In this document: in pieces, positions 10,961 through 22,256 of the stretch
Numbering within the stretch: the stretch's first letter is position 1
Layout of the letters: every line of letters starts with the position of its first letter
Source: Corinectria fuckeliana
Lineage: Eukaryota > Ascomycota > Sordariomycetes > Hypocreales > Nectriaceae
DNA: 64,000 nucleotides
Reading direction: 5' to 3'
Assembly (NCBI GenBank): GCA_019137255.1
Contig: WPDH01000273.1
Span: 1-64,000 of the forward strand
Position numbers and translations under genes: made by a program
The notes under the pieces: model-generated
Told to the model about the DNA's origin: nothing
The model's input: the letters and a program-made list of their open reading frames with translations, nothing else
Database searches by the model: none

Positions 10961-11801
10961 GATGAGTTTTTAGAAGCTATTGCATTTCCCAGTCAGCAAA
11001 ATGCAACGCGTACTACGCTGATGCTAAGTGCTGAGCTGGCCTCAATGCTGATGCTGATTGTGACAAGTTGGCCATTGAAACTTGCCTCCACTCAACAGGC
11101 CCGATGGGTCTTTCGCCATTCTTGTTGCCCCATCAGCTGCCACTGATCAACGTTGTGGGAAAAAGGGGAGACTCGGCCTGAAACGACGAATTGCGGGACC
11201 AGTTCCCCGACCTCAAGGCAGTTGTGTGGCGCAATTCGACAAGACAGCTTACTTGGAAGATCGAGGGGGTCCGGTAATGTGCAGACTGTGGTCGCTGCTG
11301 TGGTCTGGCTTGTCGGCAGCAGTAGTGTTTTCCGGCGAGTATGAATTCGTCCCAAGTAAGTCCTTACAGCCCGAAGAGCACTGCCTACTCACGAGATATT
11401 CCCTGGTTGCGTCATCAAACCATCTAACAACTCCAGTTTTAGATGGCGACTAGAAGCAGCTGGAGCCACCAGTAGCTGCTCGAAACTTGAATGGGGGTTG
11501 TGCGTACTCGCAGCTCGCTCCTGCCTTCGTGTAGGTAGTCTACTTTCCCATGTTCATCCAGGTGCGGCTCCACCAACCCCGTCATCGAAGCGAAGAGCAA
11601 ATTTCCCTTTGCCAGGCCGAGACGTCAATTTTTTCTTCTTCCTCAAACGCAACCGGATCACCAAATCTCCCTCTCTCTCTCTCTCCTTGGAGCGTCCTCT
11701 CTCCTTCTGTTGTCGTTTGCCTTCCTTTACGGTCTTGACGCAGATATTCCTACTATCTTGCTCCTTCTCTTCCTCGCCGAAAACGACTTTGTTAGTCCGG
11801 G
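10961..11801. other. intergenic, nothing supported
   Basis: I see no gene here. The stretch contains a pyrimidine-rich patch with CTCTCTCT at about 11670-11690 and scattered short open frames that do not join. Confidence 0.4.
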
Positions 11802-12310
11802 CTGGCGACATTCTCGGTAGAGATGTGTGGCAGTAAGTTATCGTGCGTTCCGCCGCTTCTTTAGTGCTGTGGCTGATATCCTCTAGATCACCCCCCAGCT
11901 TGTTAGTACCGTGGCCTTGCTTTCAGTGCCGTGGCCTTGCTTTCAGTGCCGTGGCCTGCTTTCAGAACAAGTTGACGCTCCGGCTTCACAATCACCCCGT
12001 TGGTCCGGCTGGCGATGGGTAGAAATGTGTGGCGGTAGGTTATCGTGCGTTCCGCCGCTTCTTTGGTACTATGCTGATATCCTCTAGACCCCGCGAGTTT
12101 GTTAGTACCGTGGCATGCTTTCAGTACCATGGCCCTTCAAACCGCTTGACACCAATCCCCACGACCCAGCCCACAGGCTGAACAACTCGGGCATTAACTC
12201 CCGAAGTCCAATGGATCCTCGACCTCGGATTCACGTCAGTCTGCTGCTTTCAGCACCATGGCCTGCTTTCACTACCGTGGCCTGCTTTCAGAACAAGTTG
12301 ACGCTCTACC
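11802..12310. repeat. tandem repeat, about 205-bp units, 2.5 copies
   Basis: The segment GGCTGGCGA ... TTATCGTGCGTTCCGCCGCT ... GATATCCTCTAGA ... TTGTTAGTACCGTGGC occurs at about 11802 and 12008. A partial third copy starts near 12256. Each unit contains its own short array of GTGGCCTGCTTTCAGTRCC, so two repeat levels are nested. Confidence 0.85.
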
Positions 12311-12429
12311 GCCTTCGCAATCACCCTAAGCAAGTCCCGCTAGACGAGCGGCCTGCCCTTGCGGTCCCCTCACCCCTCTTGGCCGCTGGCGTATCTCACG
12401 TGTAGCTCACGGCACGACCTCTGCTTTCC

Positions 12430-13240
12430 GTACGCTCTAAGAAGTTTTGCAGAACCTTGCACGCCTCAACACGAAGTCGTCTGAGTATCGAAAAGTTGAC
12501 GGGGTTGATGTTCCAGGCCAAACCCCCAGCTGGACCACAATGACATGGATCGCTGACGCGGTCGGTGTAGCTTGCACGATTGCTGCACGGTTGCTCCGGC
12601 ATTGGATTGAGTACACAGCGTCGCCGGTTCCCTCGGTCGTTTTCCAGGAGCATCAACATGGCATCGCGATTCCAATGACCAAGACAGCGGAGTCCTCCTT
12701 TTGTCTACCAGTTATCCTAGCCACTGCCTGGCCTTGGCAAGGATTCCCGTCGAACAAGTTGCCATGCGACTCCATCGACGACCCCCAGCTGCAACTGCGG
12801 AGCATCCTCGATGCCAAGATATCACAGAACCGAGCCGAAAATGTGTCTGTCATCACCATCGACGGCTTCCGCGATGCCCCCCACCGAGAACCCCATACTC
12901 GCCGTCGAGAACGTCTACGTTGAGAATGACAACAAGGCCCTCCTCGGCCATCACCTCGCATGCGGCACAAGATTTCGGGCTCTATCCAACTCTTTCATAC
13001 CACCAATATGCCCGCCTATTACGCTCTTGACCTTCCTTAACCCGCTCTGTACAATAAGGCCTCCCTTCGATGGAAAGACTCCGAGTCTCCCTCGCCTACG
13101 CAACTCCAGCATTGCCAGTTGTCTACACTGCTAAAGGCATATCACGACACGCTGCAAACAGCTCTTGGCACCCGTTTTCTCTTGCAATTGATTTACGCAA
13201 TCGATTATGCCCCCTGCCTACAAGAAACATTCTACGCATG
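12430..13240 (+). other. decayed coding-like sequence
   Basis: Several plus-strand frames look coding but do not assemble. At about 12862-12980 one reads PTENPILAVENVYVENDNKA. At 13050-13240 another reads LRWKDSESPSPTQLQHCQL and continues through ALGTRFLLQLIYAIDY to a stop. The second could be the last exon of a lost gene. Confidence 0.3.
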
Positions 13241-13440
13241 ACCATGCCCCGGATCTGAGCAACAAGTTGGGCGACCTGAGCTCCGGCGAGGGGGTGGCGT
13301 TGGTCAACTGCGTCCCGGTGGCCGTCGACAATAATGGCCACAAGGAATGGCTCGAGAGGATGAGCCAGATGCACACGACTCGACTCAGACTCAGTGCGCA
13401 ACACGTTCAGTTCGTTCAAGTCGCCGTGGCAGGGAAAAGT

Positions 13441-13482
13441 GGGGCGTCCCGACAAGGACTTGGGCCCGCGGTCAACGATACT
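13441..13482 (-). repeat. dispersed composite repeat, copy 3 (truncated)
   Basis: GACTTGGGCCCGCGGTCAAC followed by GATACTGAG, after which similarity to the other copies ends. A GC-rich array of CACTGCAACGGG-like units follows at about 13573-13635, again 5' of the core in the element's orientation. Confidence 0.8.
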
Positions 13483-13673
13483 GAGTTGACGGACGTCTGC
13501 TCTGCTTCTGCTGCTTCTGCTCTGCTTCTGCTCACCGTTTACAGCCATGTGGGTGGGGTGTTGTGGGGCTTTCAGCACACGGCACGCTGCACGGTACACT
13601 GCAACGGGCACTGCACGGCACACTGCAACGGAGACCTTGTTACGACTTTTACTTCCTCTAAATGACCGAGTTT

Positions 13674-13675
13674 GN
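13674..13675. other. two undetermined bases
   Basis: Two N bases interrupt the sequence immediately before a (GGACT)n-like array at about 13697-13728. They probably mark a collapsed or unresolved repeat in the assembly, so repeat lengths nearby should not be trusted. Confidence 0.95.
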
Positions 13676-13766
13676 NTGGACAGGAGACTGCAGACCGGAC
13701 TGGACTGGACTGGACTGGACTGGACTGAAGACCGCACCGGGAAAACTGCACACGACACACTGCAGA

Positions 13767-14030
13767 GCAAACCGCTGTGGGTAGACTTTGTGCCTCCCAA
13801 CAAGGGTCGAGATTGGGATTCGGTGCCCGCTGGGAGGTCAAATCCGGCGCTGCCTCTTTCTCCCGCCTCTCTCCCGCCTCGGCGTTGGCACCGCTGACGC
13901 CATACGGGTTCCATTCAGACTCTTCCTCATGGCCTACTCCAGAGACTGCCATCAAGGAAGTCAAAGACGACAAGAAGAAACCTGAATAAAGTTAACATAG
14001 TCAGTCAGTCAGTCAGTCAGTCAGTCAGTC
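13767..14030 (+). pseudogene. shortened paralogue (copy B) of the gene at 4793-6635
   Basis: Four blocks are collinear with copy A: 13767-13816 (copy A 4793-4842), about 13819-13840 (5716-5738), about 13841-13905 (5813-5870) and 13915-13998 (6546-6636). The spans between them in copy A, roughly 870, 75 and 680 bp, are missing. The tail again encodes DSSSWPTPETAIKEVKDDKK, ends in a stop and runs into a (CAGT)n array. Copy B cannot encode a full product. Confidence 0.6.
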
Positions 14031-15732
14031 AATTAGCCCCAGCTCCCGATTACTTCATGGATCCCCCCGGTTTACTGGGTGCCTTTCTTGGCCTGCGCCG
14101 GTGAAAGCAGTGTGCGACAGCGCCCAGTTCAGCGCCCAGTCCAGCGTCGTGGTTGCCCTCTATAGCGCTCTGCCCTCTGTAGCGCTCCAGCCGCCCTGGC
14201 CTTGTCATCGCCAACCATTGGAACCTAGAACCCCGCCCAGCAGCCCGCCCAGCAACTGACCCAGCAGCTGCGGTTTTTTTCCAATCGCCTATAATTTAGG
14301 GGGCTATAGGGGCGATGAGGGGTAGGTATGGAACGGCAATTTTGGATTTGAGTCTTGCTTCCCCTCCACTCCCAATTTACTATAGGCAGCAGAGAATGCC
14401 AAATCCAAAAATCCAAGAGTCCTGCTAATCGCACAACACACGAGATTTCCCGGCATCTTCAGCCAATCAGCGCTGTAACAGCCACGTGACACCCACCGCA
14501 CCACAGCTTCAATCGCGCCGCAGCTTCAATTGAGCAACCGTCACTGCCACCGTCACCGCCGCTTGCGGCTGCCTTTGCGGCTGCCTCTGCCGCTGTCGAA
14601 GCTATGGTCGCAATCGCATATAAACGTTATTGGCAGAGAAACAGCCTAGGGACAGGGCAGGAGCGCGTTTTATCAGGTAAGAGGCGACCCCTTTCTACAG
14701 TGGCCGCAGCGGCTACGGCGCGCTGGTTACAGTGGTTACAGTGGTCGTAGCGCCTTAGCTACAGTGGTCGCAGCGTATTAGCCGCTGTAAGGCCGGGGCG
14801 TCTGTCGCAGTGCTTCAATTGACAGAGACGTGTTTTTTAGGCTCCTTTGCGCTGCGCTGTGATGGATTTATTGGGTTAAGCCAAGATGCCACCGTACCTT
14901 TGACTTGACCGACGAAACTGTCTTAGCAGCTTCTTTCCTTGGATACCTTGATTTCCTCGATTTCTTCATCATCAGAAGCGCCATCTTCTGATCTATTTCA
15001 CTGTTATTTCCCTTCTTACGATTTTCCCCCATTGCAAGACTACAGTTTCCATTCCCAATCCAAGTTCCTAGCCTTCAGGGTAAGTGTTTGTCTGGGCTGG
15101 CAACAAACTGATGGCAGAGATGAACACTGGCTGCCGAGTTGGATCCGAGAGGATGCAGGCGGTGCTTCTGCAAACTCGAAAATGCTGGACACTTCAACGC
15201 TGGCAAGCAACACAGACGGCGTCATGCGATTGAGAGGGCCGGCGATGCGATGCTTCAATGCTGGGGGCAATGTTGGGCGTGCGCAGCCGCCGTGCAAGCA
15301 TCGCTCACCAGGTCACGGTTGTCGCGGCAATTGACAGCGACGCAGAGGGCTCACTGTTGGTGACAGTTCCCGCCCTCGGATGGCGCAGCGCTTGCTGGAG
15401 GACTGGACGAGTACTTGGCCTGGCTGGCGCTTGTCCAGCCCGTCGCTTCTCAAGCCTGTCGCTACGACCCAGCGGTTGGGTGGGTATGGCACATCACTCA
15501 ACGTCAGCAATCCGTTTCTTGCGTCGCCGTACATCAATCAAGCTGAGGAGCCAGCCGCCAACAATCCCAATGGTACAATCAGTCAATTCGAGTCTAGGAA
15601 ACATGTACATGTGCCTCCCGGAGGAGTGGTCCATCCATTGTCCAGCGCATGGCCTTTGGTCCCAAGATGCGAGCTCAGCAGTCCTACGTCATGGTACGGC
15701 CTTGGTCCCACGGTCCTCGCCCAGCAGTCAAC
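14031..15732. other. intergenic region left of COX13
   Basis: No gene is supported. At 14342-14411 the 11-bp arms TTTTGGATTTG and CAAATCCAAAA face each other across a 48-bp loop and could be a short terminal inverted repeat. At 14550-14600 and 14695-14795 there are arrays of GCGGCTGCC-like and TACAGTGGTCG-like units. Open frames at 14939-15764 have no recognisable domain and overlap one another. Confidence 0.4.
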
Positions 15733-16460
15733 TTAGGCAACCTTGTTGGGGTTGTGGTAGTTGACGCTGTCGTTCCAGCTATGGCGAGAGATTAGTAGTG
15801 TCCACATCGAGGTTCGGCCGGTTGTGCGTCAACTGCAGAGTATTGCAAGCTGCTACCAGGAGAGCATCGAACTTACAAGAGGGTCTGGAAAGCTGTTAGC
15901 GACACGCAATCGACTCAATCGAGGACGCCGACTTACCTTGTCACCATCGCCCCACTGGTAGTTCTTGGAGCGGATGTTCTGGTACGCGTACTCGGTGCGC
16001 TCCTCCAGCGGAGGCATGTGGTTCCAGTGGTCCCAGTGCTCGTTCCACAGCCAGTAGGCGTTGGCGCCGGCGGCGACGAGGCAGGGAGCAACGCCGCTTC
16101 GGAATGTGTTAGCATGATTGCCATCGCTCGCGCTTCGTCCTAGGTCATCCGGATCCCCGGCGTCGAGGTTCGGCTCGGAAATTCACTCAACCGCAAGGCG
16201 AGGACGTACAAGAGAGAGATCTTCTTCCACAGTTCTGGCACAACGTTAGCAATCGCGTCAATTGCACCTGCTCCCAACTGCAATCCTGGAGCAGTCGTCC
16301 CACACTCACCAGTGGTGCCCTTGGCGTGTTCCTTGAGGTGCTGGCGCTCCTTGACGAAGGCGTTCTCGGTCGCGGAGCTGGCCAGGCGGCGCTGGGCGGG
16401 AGCGCGCAGCTGGGCGGCGACGCGCGGTGCGGTGCGGGCGAGCTGTCGGACGGCGGACAT
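15733..16460 (-). CDS. COX13: cytochrome c oxidase subunit VIa (COX13)
   Basis: Nuclear-encoded small subunit of mitochondrial respiratory complex IV, in the inner membrane. The five-exon model is 16310-16460, 16210-16234, 15937-16096, 15877-15884 and 15733-15778, totalling 390 nt and 129 residues. The N-terminus is an Arg/Ala-rich mitochondrial presequence (MSAVRQLARTAPRVAAQLR). The mature part has ELWKKISLF, a membrane segment around PCLVAAGANAYWLW, the subunit VIa signature HWDHWNHMPPLEER, and ends in WNDSVNYHNPNKVA. Exon 4 is an 8-nt microexon encoding part of Thr-Leu-Phe, flanked by CAG and GTAAGT; without it the frame is lost. The gene is divergent from APN2, the conserved arrangement beside Pezizomycotina MAT loci. 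Confidence 0.95.
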
Positions 16461-17081
16461 GGTGGGCGGGTGCTTTTTTCGGTTCGTTGTTCGGTTCGAT
16501 GTTCGTTGACAGGTGCGTTGAGGGATTGGGATGTGGCAGGTTTGGAGAGATCAGGTCATACTTGGTTCTGAGCTCGGCTAATCCGCCAATCAATGGTGCC
16601 TCAATTGTCAGGCATCCAGATTTCTGCCCTCTCACCGCCTCGCACGTGACCTCGTGCTTGTCGGCGCGAAACCACCAAGGGCAGGACCGCGGGGCGGGGC
16701 GCGACTTGATGACGATTTACGAGACGTGGATTGAGACGCCGACCTGTACAGTCATTTTCATGCGCGGCGTTCTCGGCGGCAGGCGCGAGGCGGTCAATTG
16801 AGCAGAGCTCATCTTTGCGCTGCTTCTAAGGCGCTGGACCCTAAGCCCTCAACTGTCTGCCCTCCTGGTTTATGTTCAGTCCCCTCTGCATTTTCACATC
16901 TCCGCATCTCTCCATCTCTCCATCTCCCTCCAACCCTCACAACCCTCACATCTCCCTACATCCACCGGCCGCCTGCAATCATCACGGAAATGAGACGCAG
17001 CAGGCTCCAGGCATTTTTTATTGGCGAATCTCCGTCTCACACCATCACCCGACCCGACTCGCCGTGATCCACGTCCTCGAG
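16461..17081. promoter_or_regulatory. shared intergenic region between divergent COX13 and APN2
   Basis: This 621-bp spacer separates the two start codons and must hold both promoters. Its right half (about 16870-16985) is strongly pyrimidine-rich (CATCTCTCCATCTCTCC), a common feature just upstream of fungal start codons. No clear TATA box was seen for either gene. Confidence 0.6.
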
Positions 17082-19514
17082 ATGTCCTTTCGCATCACCA
17101 CGTGGAACGGTAAGCTCCTCGCCCCTTCTCCAAGATCAGAAGCTCACAATCGCACCAGTGAACGGAATAAGGTCCGTCTTTCGCTCTGCTTCATTTCTTC
17201 TCCCGTTTCCCTGAACTCACACACTCAGGAATCCGTTCGGCTATCAGCCATGGCGCGAAAAGCGTACCTTTCAGGTACGACGTCACTGAAGCTCTTGGAC
17301 GGAACCTCAGCTCACTCCAACTTCGCAGGCAATGTTCGAGATCCTGGAAGCCGACATTGTCGTCATGCAGGAGACAAAGATCCAGAGAAAAGACCTGCAA
17401 GATGACATGGTCCTCGTCCCCGGCTGGGATGTCTTCTTCAGTCTGCCGAAACACAAAAAGGGTCAGTCTTTGCTTCCCGTCCGCGATCGTACCTAACACG
17501 GTCAATCAGGATACTCCGGAGTCGCTATCTACACGCGAAATGCGACGTGCGCTCCCATCCGAGCCGAAGAAGGCGTCACGGGCATTCTCACGCCTCCCAA
17601 GTCCACGACCACGTTCCGACATCTCCCCCGAGAGCAGCAGATTGGCGGCTACCCGCGCCCAGGCCAGTTGGACGGCGCCGTCGACGAAGCAACTCTCGAC
17701 TCAGAGGGCCGATGCGTCATTCTCGAATTCCCGGCCTTTGTCCTGTTTGGAGTCTACAGCCCAGCCACCCGCGACGAGTCTCGCGACGAGTTCCGCCTCG
17801 GCTTCCTCCAGGCGCTCGACGTGCGGATACGAAACCTCGTCGCAGAGGGAAAGCAGGTGATTCTGACGGGCGATTTGAACGTCGTCCGGTCGGAGATGGA
17901 CTCCACCAACGTGGCCGAGACGCTGCGGAAAGACGGCGTGAGTACGCAGGACTGGCTCAGCATGCCCGCGCGTCGGATCTTCAACCAGCTCGTCTTCGAG
18001 GGAACCGCGAGCGAACCGCGAGACGAAGGGCGAGAGAAGCCTGTGCTGTGGGACCTCTGCCGGTGTTTCCACCCCGAGCGAGAAGGCATGAACACTTGCT
18101 GGGAAACGAAGCGCAACACGCGGCCTGCCAACAACGGCAGCCGGATCGACTACGTGCTGTGCAGCGACGGCATCAAGGAATGGTTCACGTCGGCCAACAT
18201 CCAAGAAGGCCTGATGGGGTCTGACCACTGCCCCGTGTTCGCCACACTAGCACCCAGAGTGCGGGTGAAGGGCGACGAGCGTGCCCTCTTGGAGCTCTTG
18301 AACCCCCCGGGCGTGTTCCAGGGCGACCAGCGCGTCCGCGACTGGGTGGCAAAGGACCTGCTCCCTTTGTCCGCGAGGCTGATTCCGGAATTCGACCGTC
18401 GACGGAGCATCCGCGACATGTTCACAAAGAGAGCTGGCCCGAGCCTCCGCCATCAGCGCGCAGCCAGCCCGAGCCTACACCACCAGAACTCGGCCAGCAC
18501 GGATGCGGTTGCGATCATGCCGAGCCCCAAATTTAGCAACGACCCAGCGACGCGGGACAAGGTCGACACACCGAGGGGGCTTAGCAACGACCCAGCGACA
18601 TGGGACGAGGTCGACACAAAGAGCGAAAAGAGCGGTGCTGCCGACGCCCAGCGCCACGGCCCGTTCAGCTGCGATGCGCTCCCCGGCAACGCGACTGTTC
18701 AACCGATGGCGAAACGGCCCCGCGAGAAGAACAGTGCTACCGATGCCCAGCGCCACGACCTGCCCGTGCTCGACTCGACTCCCCTCCTCAGCAAAGCGAC
18801 TGCTCAATCCACGGCGAAACGACCGGCCGAGACAACGCACAAGGCGACGCGCCGTGTCTCGAAGCGGAGCAAAGCGACGTCGAGCTCCGCCGACGTCAAG
18901 ACCAATGTGGCTTTCGGCCAGCGCACGCTGCAGGGCTTCTTCCCGCCGAAAGCCTCGCCGTCCCAGCCGTCCCGGCCGCGCGTGGCGGCCGCGCGTGAGG
19001 CGACGCCTTCGCCGACAAAGCCGTCGCTCGGGTCAGCGACGGGCGTGCGCAGCCAGCAGCGCCCACCACCTCAGCCGGAGGCGACTCGTTCGGACCGTCC
19101 CCCCTCAGCGACGCCCAACCCCGACACGCACGACAAGGTGTTTGATCCCATCGAGGCAAAGGAGTCGTGGTCGAAGCTCCTCAGCAAGCGCGTGGTGCCC
19201 CGATGCGAGCACAACGAGCCGTGCATCAGCCTCACCACCAAGAAGCCCGGCGTCAACTGTGGTACGTTTCACCACCACCACCACACTCCAGCGGCGACTC
19301 CCGCCCTGTCGTGTCACCCATCCCCATCCCCCCCCCGCGGTGCAGTGTGCCACGAGATGCCATGTGTTGTGCCGCGCAGCTTACTTGTAGCACAGGCCGG
19401 TCTTTCTACATTTGTCCACGGCCTCTTGGGCCTTCGGGGGAGAAGGAGAAGGGATCGGAATGGCGGTGCGGCACGTTTGTTTGGAACAGCGACTGGAATG
19501 GGTCGTCATTTTAG
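17082..19514 (+). CDS. APN2: DNA-(apurinic or apyrimidinic site) endonuclease 2 (APN2)
   Basis: Class II AP endonuclease of base-excision repair, exonuclease III family. Exons are 17082-17109, 17159-17171, 17229-17274, 17329-17461, 17510-19261 and 19396-19514 (2091 nt, 696 residues). Visible active-site motifs are TTWNVNGIR, VVMQETKI, GDLNVV, GSRIDYVL and GSDHCPV. A low-complexity linker with a 16-residue repeat (NDPATRDKVD / NDPATWDEVD) leads to QRTLQGFF near residue 544, a good PCNA-interacting (PIP) box. The C-terminus is a GRF zinc finger: CEHNEPC, then VNCGRSFYICPR and WRCGTFVW. Exon 2 is a 13-nt microexon. The ATG just upstream of TTWNVNG was chosen because it gives the usual short N-terminus. 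Canonical right neighbour of MAT. Confidence 0.95.
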
Positions 19515-20117
19515 GCACGTAGAGGAAACACAATGTTGCAAAGTCAAGTTCATTTGTCCGTCCGATCCGATGCGCAATTTATGCAGCCCCGGATGTGTCC
19601 TAAGGTACAAAAGCCAGAGAAGAAGTCATCGTCCATTCTTGTATGGTTTCCTATTTTCCGTCGCCCAGACCCAGTCCTACGTGATGACCAAAAGTCTTCA
19701 CTCTTGCTAGTCTAGGTCAACTACCGGATACCATCCAACCACGCATAGCACGATGACCATGAAGAGACATGCTCTCGGGGAGAGTTTCCAGGGTTTGGTA
19801 CCACCTTCCGCCCGAGTGAGAACGTCTTCCATCGTAAATTAGCCTGTTGGGGCTCACTGTGATAATCGTCCAGTGCAAACGCAGTAAAACAAATTAATGG
19901 GGCAGGTCAATCCATCGCGTGCCAAAAGCCGCGCGACGTCTGTCGAATGCAAACCATAGTTCGTTAAAGTCGAAATCAAAACGCAATCATGTCGGAAGAA
20001 GTTGTATCCCGTTTCCTGTATGCTGGTCAGTCATGGTCACTGTAGGATTTTCTTTTTTCCAAAGAAGTTTCTTCTGCCTCTTGATTTCGGTGGGAAACAT
20101 ACCAGAAGCCAGTGGCT
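19515..20117. other. spacer between convergent APN2 and MAT1-2-1
   Basis: About 600 bp between the stop codons of two convergent genes. It contains short open frames but no coding signal that I trust. It should hold both 3' UTRs and possibly the right border of the idiomorph. Confidence 0.5.
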
Positions 20118-20903
20118 TTAAACTTCTTCAGCAGGGTTGAGGGCAGGATCTCCGTTGTCAGCTGCCGCTTGACCAGCAGTGTTTCGGCGTTTTTTCTCTC
20201 CAGCACGTCGTGGCCGATACTTGTAGTCGGGATGAAGTTTGATCAAAGCGGCCTTAACTTCCTTAGCTCGTTGCTGGTACTTCAGTCTGACTTCATTGGT
20301 CTCGAGGTTCCAGGCTCGTCCAAGAATTGTCGCTAATGAAAAATGTCAGTATGGTTTCGCAGTTGAGAACGTTAAGACACTCACAGATCTCGTTGTTGTG
20401 GATGCCAGGGTTGCCAGCTCTGATGAGGTGGTGACGGTCCTTGCGATACAGGATGTACGCGTTGGGGGGGCGCGGGATCTTCTCACACCTGTTGGGGAGA
20501 GCTGGGGGAACAACCATGAGATGCTGGAGCCCATCGGAAGGGCGTTTGACCCAGATCATCTCCCTGGTGTTCAGAGCATGGACAAGCATGCCATTGCCAG
20601 CGAGGAAGAATCGAGGCGGCCCAAGGTAGTAGCGATCACCATCCGTTCCATCACGGCAGAACATGACTTTCTCCATGATAGAATCCCTTGGGAGAAGTTA
20701 GCTCAGTAAGCGTGTTGCGTAACTCGTGAGACTCACATGAACTTGCGGGCAAGGAACTGCTTGGCCCCTTCGTCAAGGATGCGGTAGTTGGCGCCATCCA
20801 AGCAAATGACATAAATGAAAGGGTTGACTTGGGTCTTGAGCACATCCCAGAAGTTCTCAAGCTGCGCATCTGAGTACTGCGATGGAATGTCATGGGCAAC
20901 CAT
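20118..20903 (-). CDS. MAT1-2-1: mating-type protein MAT1-2-1, HMG-box transcription factor
   Basis: Master regulator of mating identity in MAT1-2 strains, a nuclear DNA-binding protein. Exons are 20737-20903, 20385-20686 and 20118-20332 (684 nt, 227 residues). The N-terminal region (VLKTQVNPFIYVICLDGANYR) is typical of Sordariomycete MAT1-2-1. The MATA-HMG box spans about residues 125-200, opening with KIPRPPNAYILYRKDRHH and continuing through NNEIS, ILGRAWNLE and HPDYKYRPRR. The second intron splits the Ser codon of NNEIS, the known conserved intron position in fungal MAT HMG boxes. The stop gives a short tail after the basic segment EKKRRN. It lies 0.6 kb from APN2, tail to tail. The start (MVAHDIPS) is the first ATG in frame after the spliced leader region. 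Frame and splice sites are intact, so the gene looks functional. Confidence 0.96.
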
Positions 20904-22256
20904 GATGGCAGATTTCCTTGAGATGGTTGGTAAGTGTTGGAAAGATGGAAGAAGGCTGACCACAAAAGCGTACTGTGGAGGAAGGTTGTGAGGTTGAAGG
21001 AGAAGGAAAGTTCCTGTGGATTTGGGACGAGGAGGCAAATTTATACTACTGCTGGCAGTTGGCAGCTAGCAGTTGGCAGCTGGCAACTGGCAGCCGTTAC
21101 GTACCGTTCTGAGGTTCATCTCAATTCCTTTGACAAACGCCCGCGAATAGAAAAGGGTTGGCACGCCCCCTTATTCATTGTGGGGGGTCAAGCAAACGCG
21201 GGCACTGTGTTGCCGTTTTAGTACGTTTGCTTAGACGCCAAGTGGGGCATTGGTAGCTAAGCCGAATACAGCGAAGGCTGGGAAGTTGAGTTTGGACAAC
21301 ATTCTGCGAAGCACGAACACCTTCATCCAAATGGGGAGCACGCAGTGTTGGTATTGCAATTTAATCATGAATTACCAATCCGAATGCGACATTGACTCTT
21401 TATTAAGCGAAAGTTTCTCCACCCGAGCTACGTTCAATGACGAGATCTTGTTTCGGGTCTCCAGGGGTTTTTGGCTTCCAAGATTTGCTGAAAACGGGAG
21501 TTGCTTAGCGAAGGCAGAATCAACAAGCCTGCGCGCGCAAGACACTGCATGTTCCAGAAACTTCTTGGGGAGAACTTAGCTTAATTTGGTCAAGCGGGAT
21601 AATAGAACTATGACTACCCTCTATGAATTTCACAGAAGTCGACATCACAGCAGAACAAGGTCTGGCCAGCCAGAGTTCTCGAGGGTGAGAACTGAGTGAA
21701 GTATTCTCGCCGTAGGGGAGACACATTTGTGAATGGGATATTAGGATCTGTCCTGGGTTATGAGGATCTCGTTGCTCATTTCAGATTCTTTACTCCCCAG
21801 CAAACGTTTATCAGTGAACCTTTTGACAGCCATTCTGAATGTGGAAGTCTTGAGATGTGGCAGTCTTAGTGACTTTGCTTAGCTCCGACGGAGTCATGAG
21901 AAAGTTTGATATATAAACACCCCATGTGTAATGCAAGCTTGAATCAGGAGCAAACCATTACCGTTCATTTGGCCCCAACGGTGCTCGTTTGAGCTCACAG
22001 GTGCTGCCAGCTGCAGCCTAAAAATGGGTGCCTACCCAAGTGGGCCTCTCCTTATTTGAGGTGCGGTTTTCTCCCATCTGAATCAAATGTTTCCCTCCTT
22101 CACCTCCCTTTCAATCATTCCCGAGGCCGACACACCATTTCTCCCCAAAGAACATTTCCTTCTTCCGCTGCGGCCTTTCATCCTCGTCTCCTTTCTTCAA
22201 CTCTCTTGACTCCTCCTTCACAAGATTTCAACAACGCTGTTGTGGACTTTGCCGAG
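20904..22256. promoter_or_regulatory. intergenic region between divergent MAT1-2-1 and the Met-Pro repeat gene
   Basis: At 21053-21093 a small array of GCAGTTGGCAGCT-like units lies about 150 bp upstream of the MAT1-2-1 ATG. At 21908-21918 GATATATAAAC is a TATA-box candidate for the plus-strand gene, about 340 bp before its ATG. From about 22080 to 22220 the sequence is pyrimidine-rich with CAAGATTTCAACAACG near the end, typical of a fungal 5' leader. No gene is supported between these. Confidence 0.5.

Noticed and set aside
17547..19390. Long alternative frames over APN2 (for example 225 and 295 codons).
   Set aside because: They are shadows in GC-rich coding sequence; the APN2 frame carries all the catalytic motifs.
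19262..19710. Read-through of APN2 past 19261 into a His-rich and Ser/Pro-rich tail.
   Set aside because: Splicing 19262-19395 restores the GRF zinc finger (VNCGRSFYICPR, WRCGTFVW); the read-through tail is the intron.
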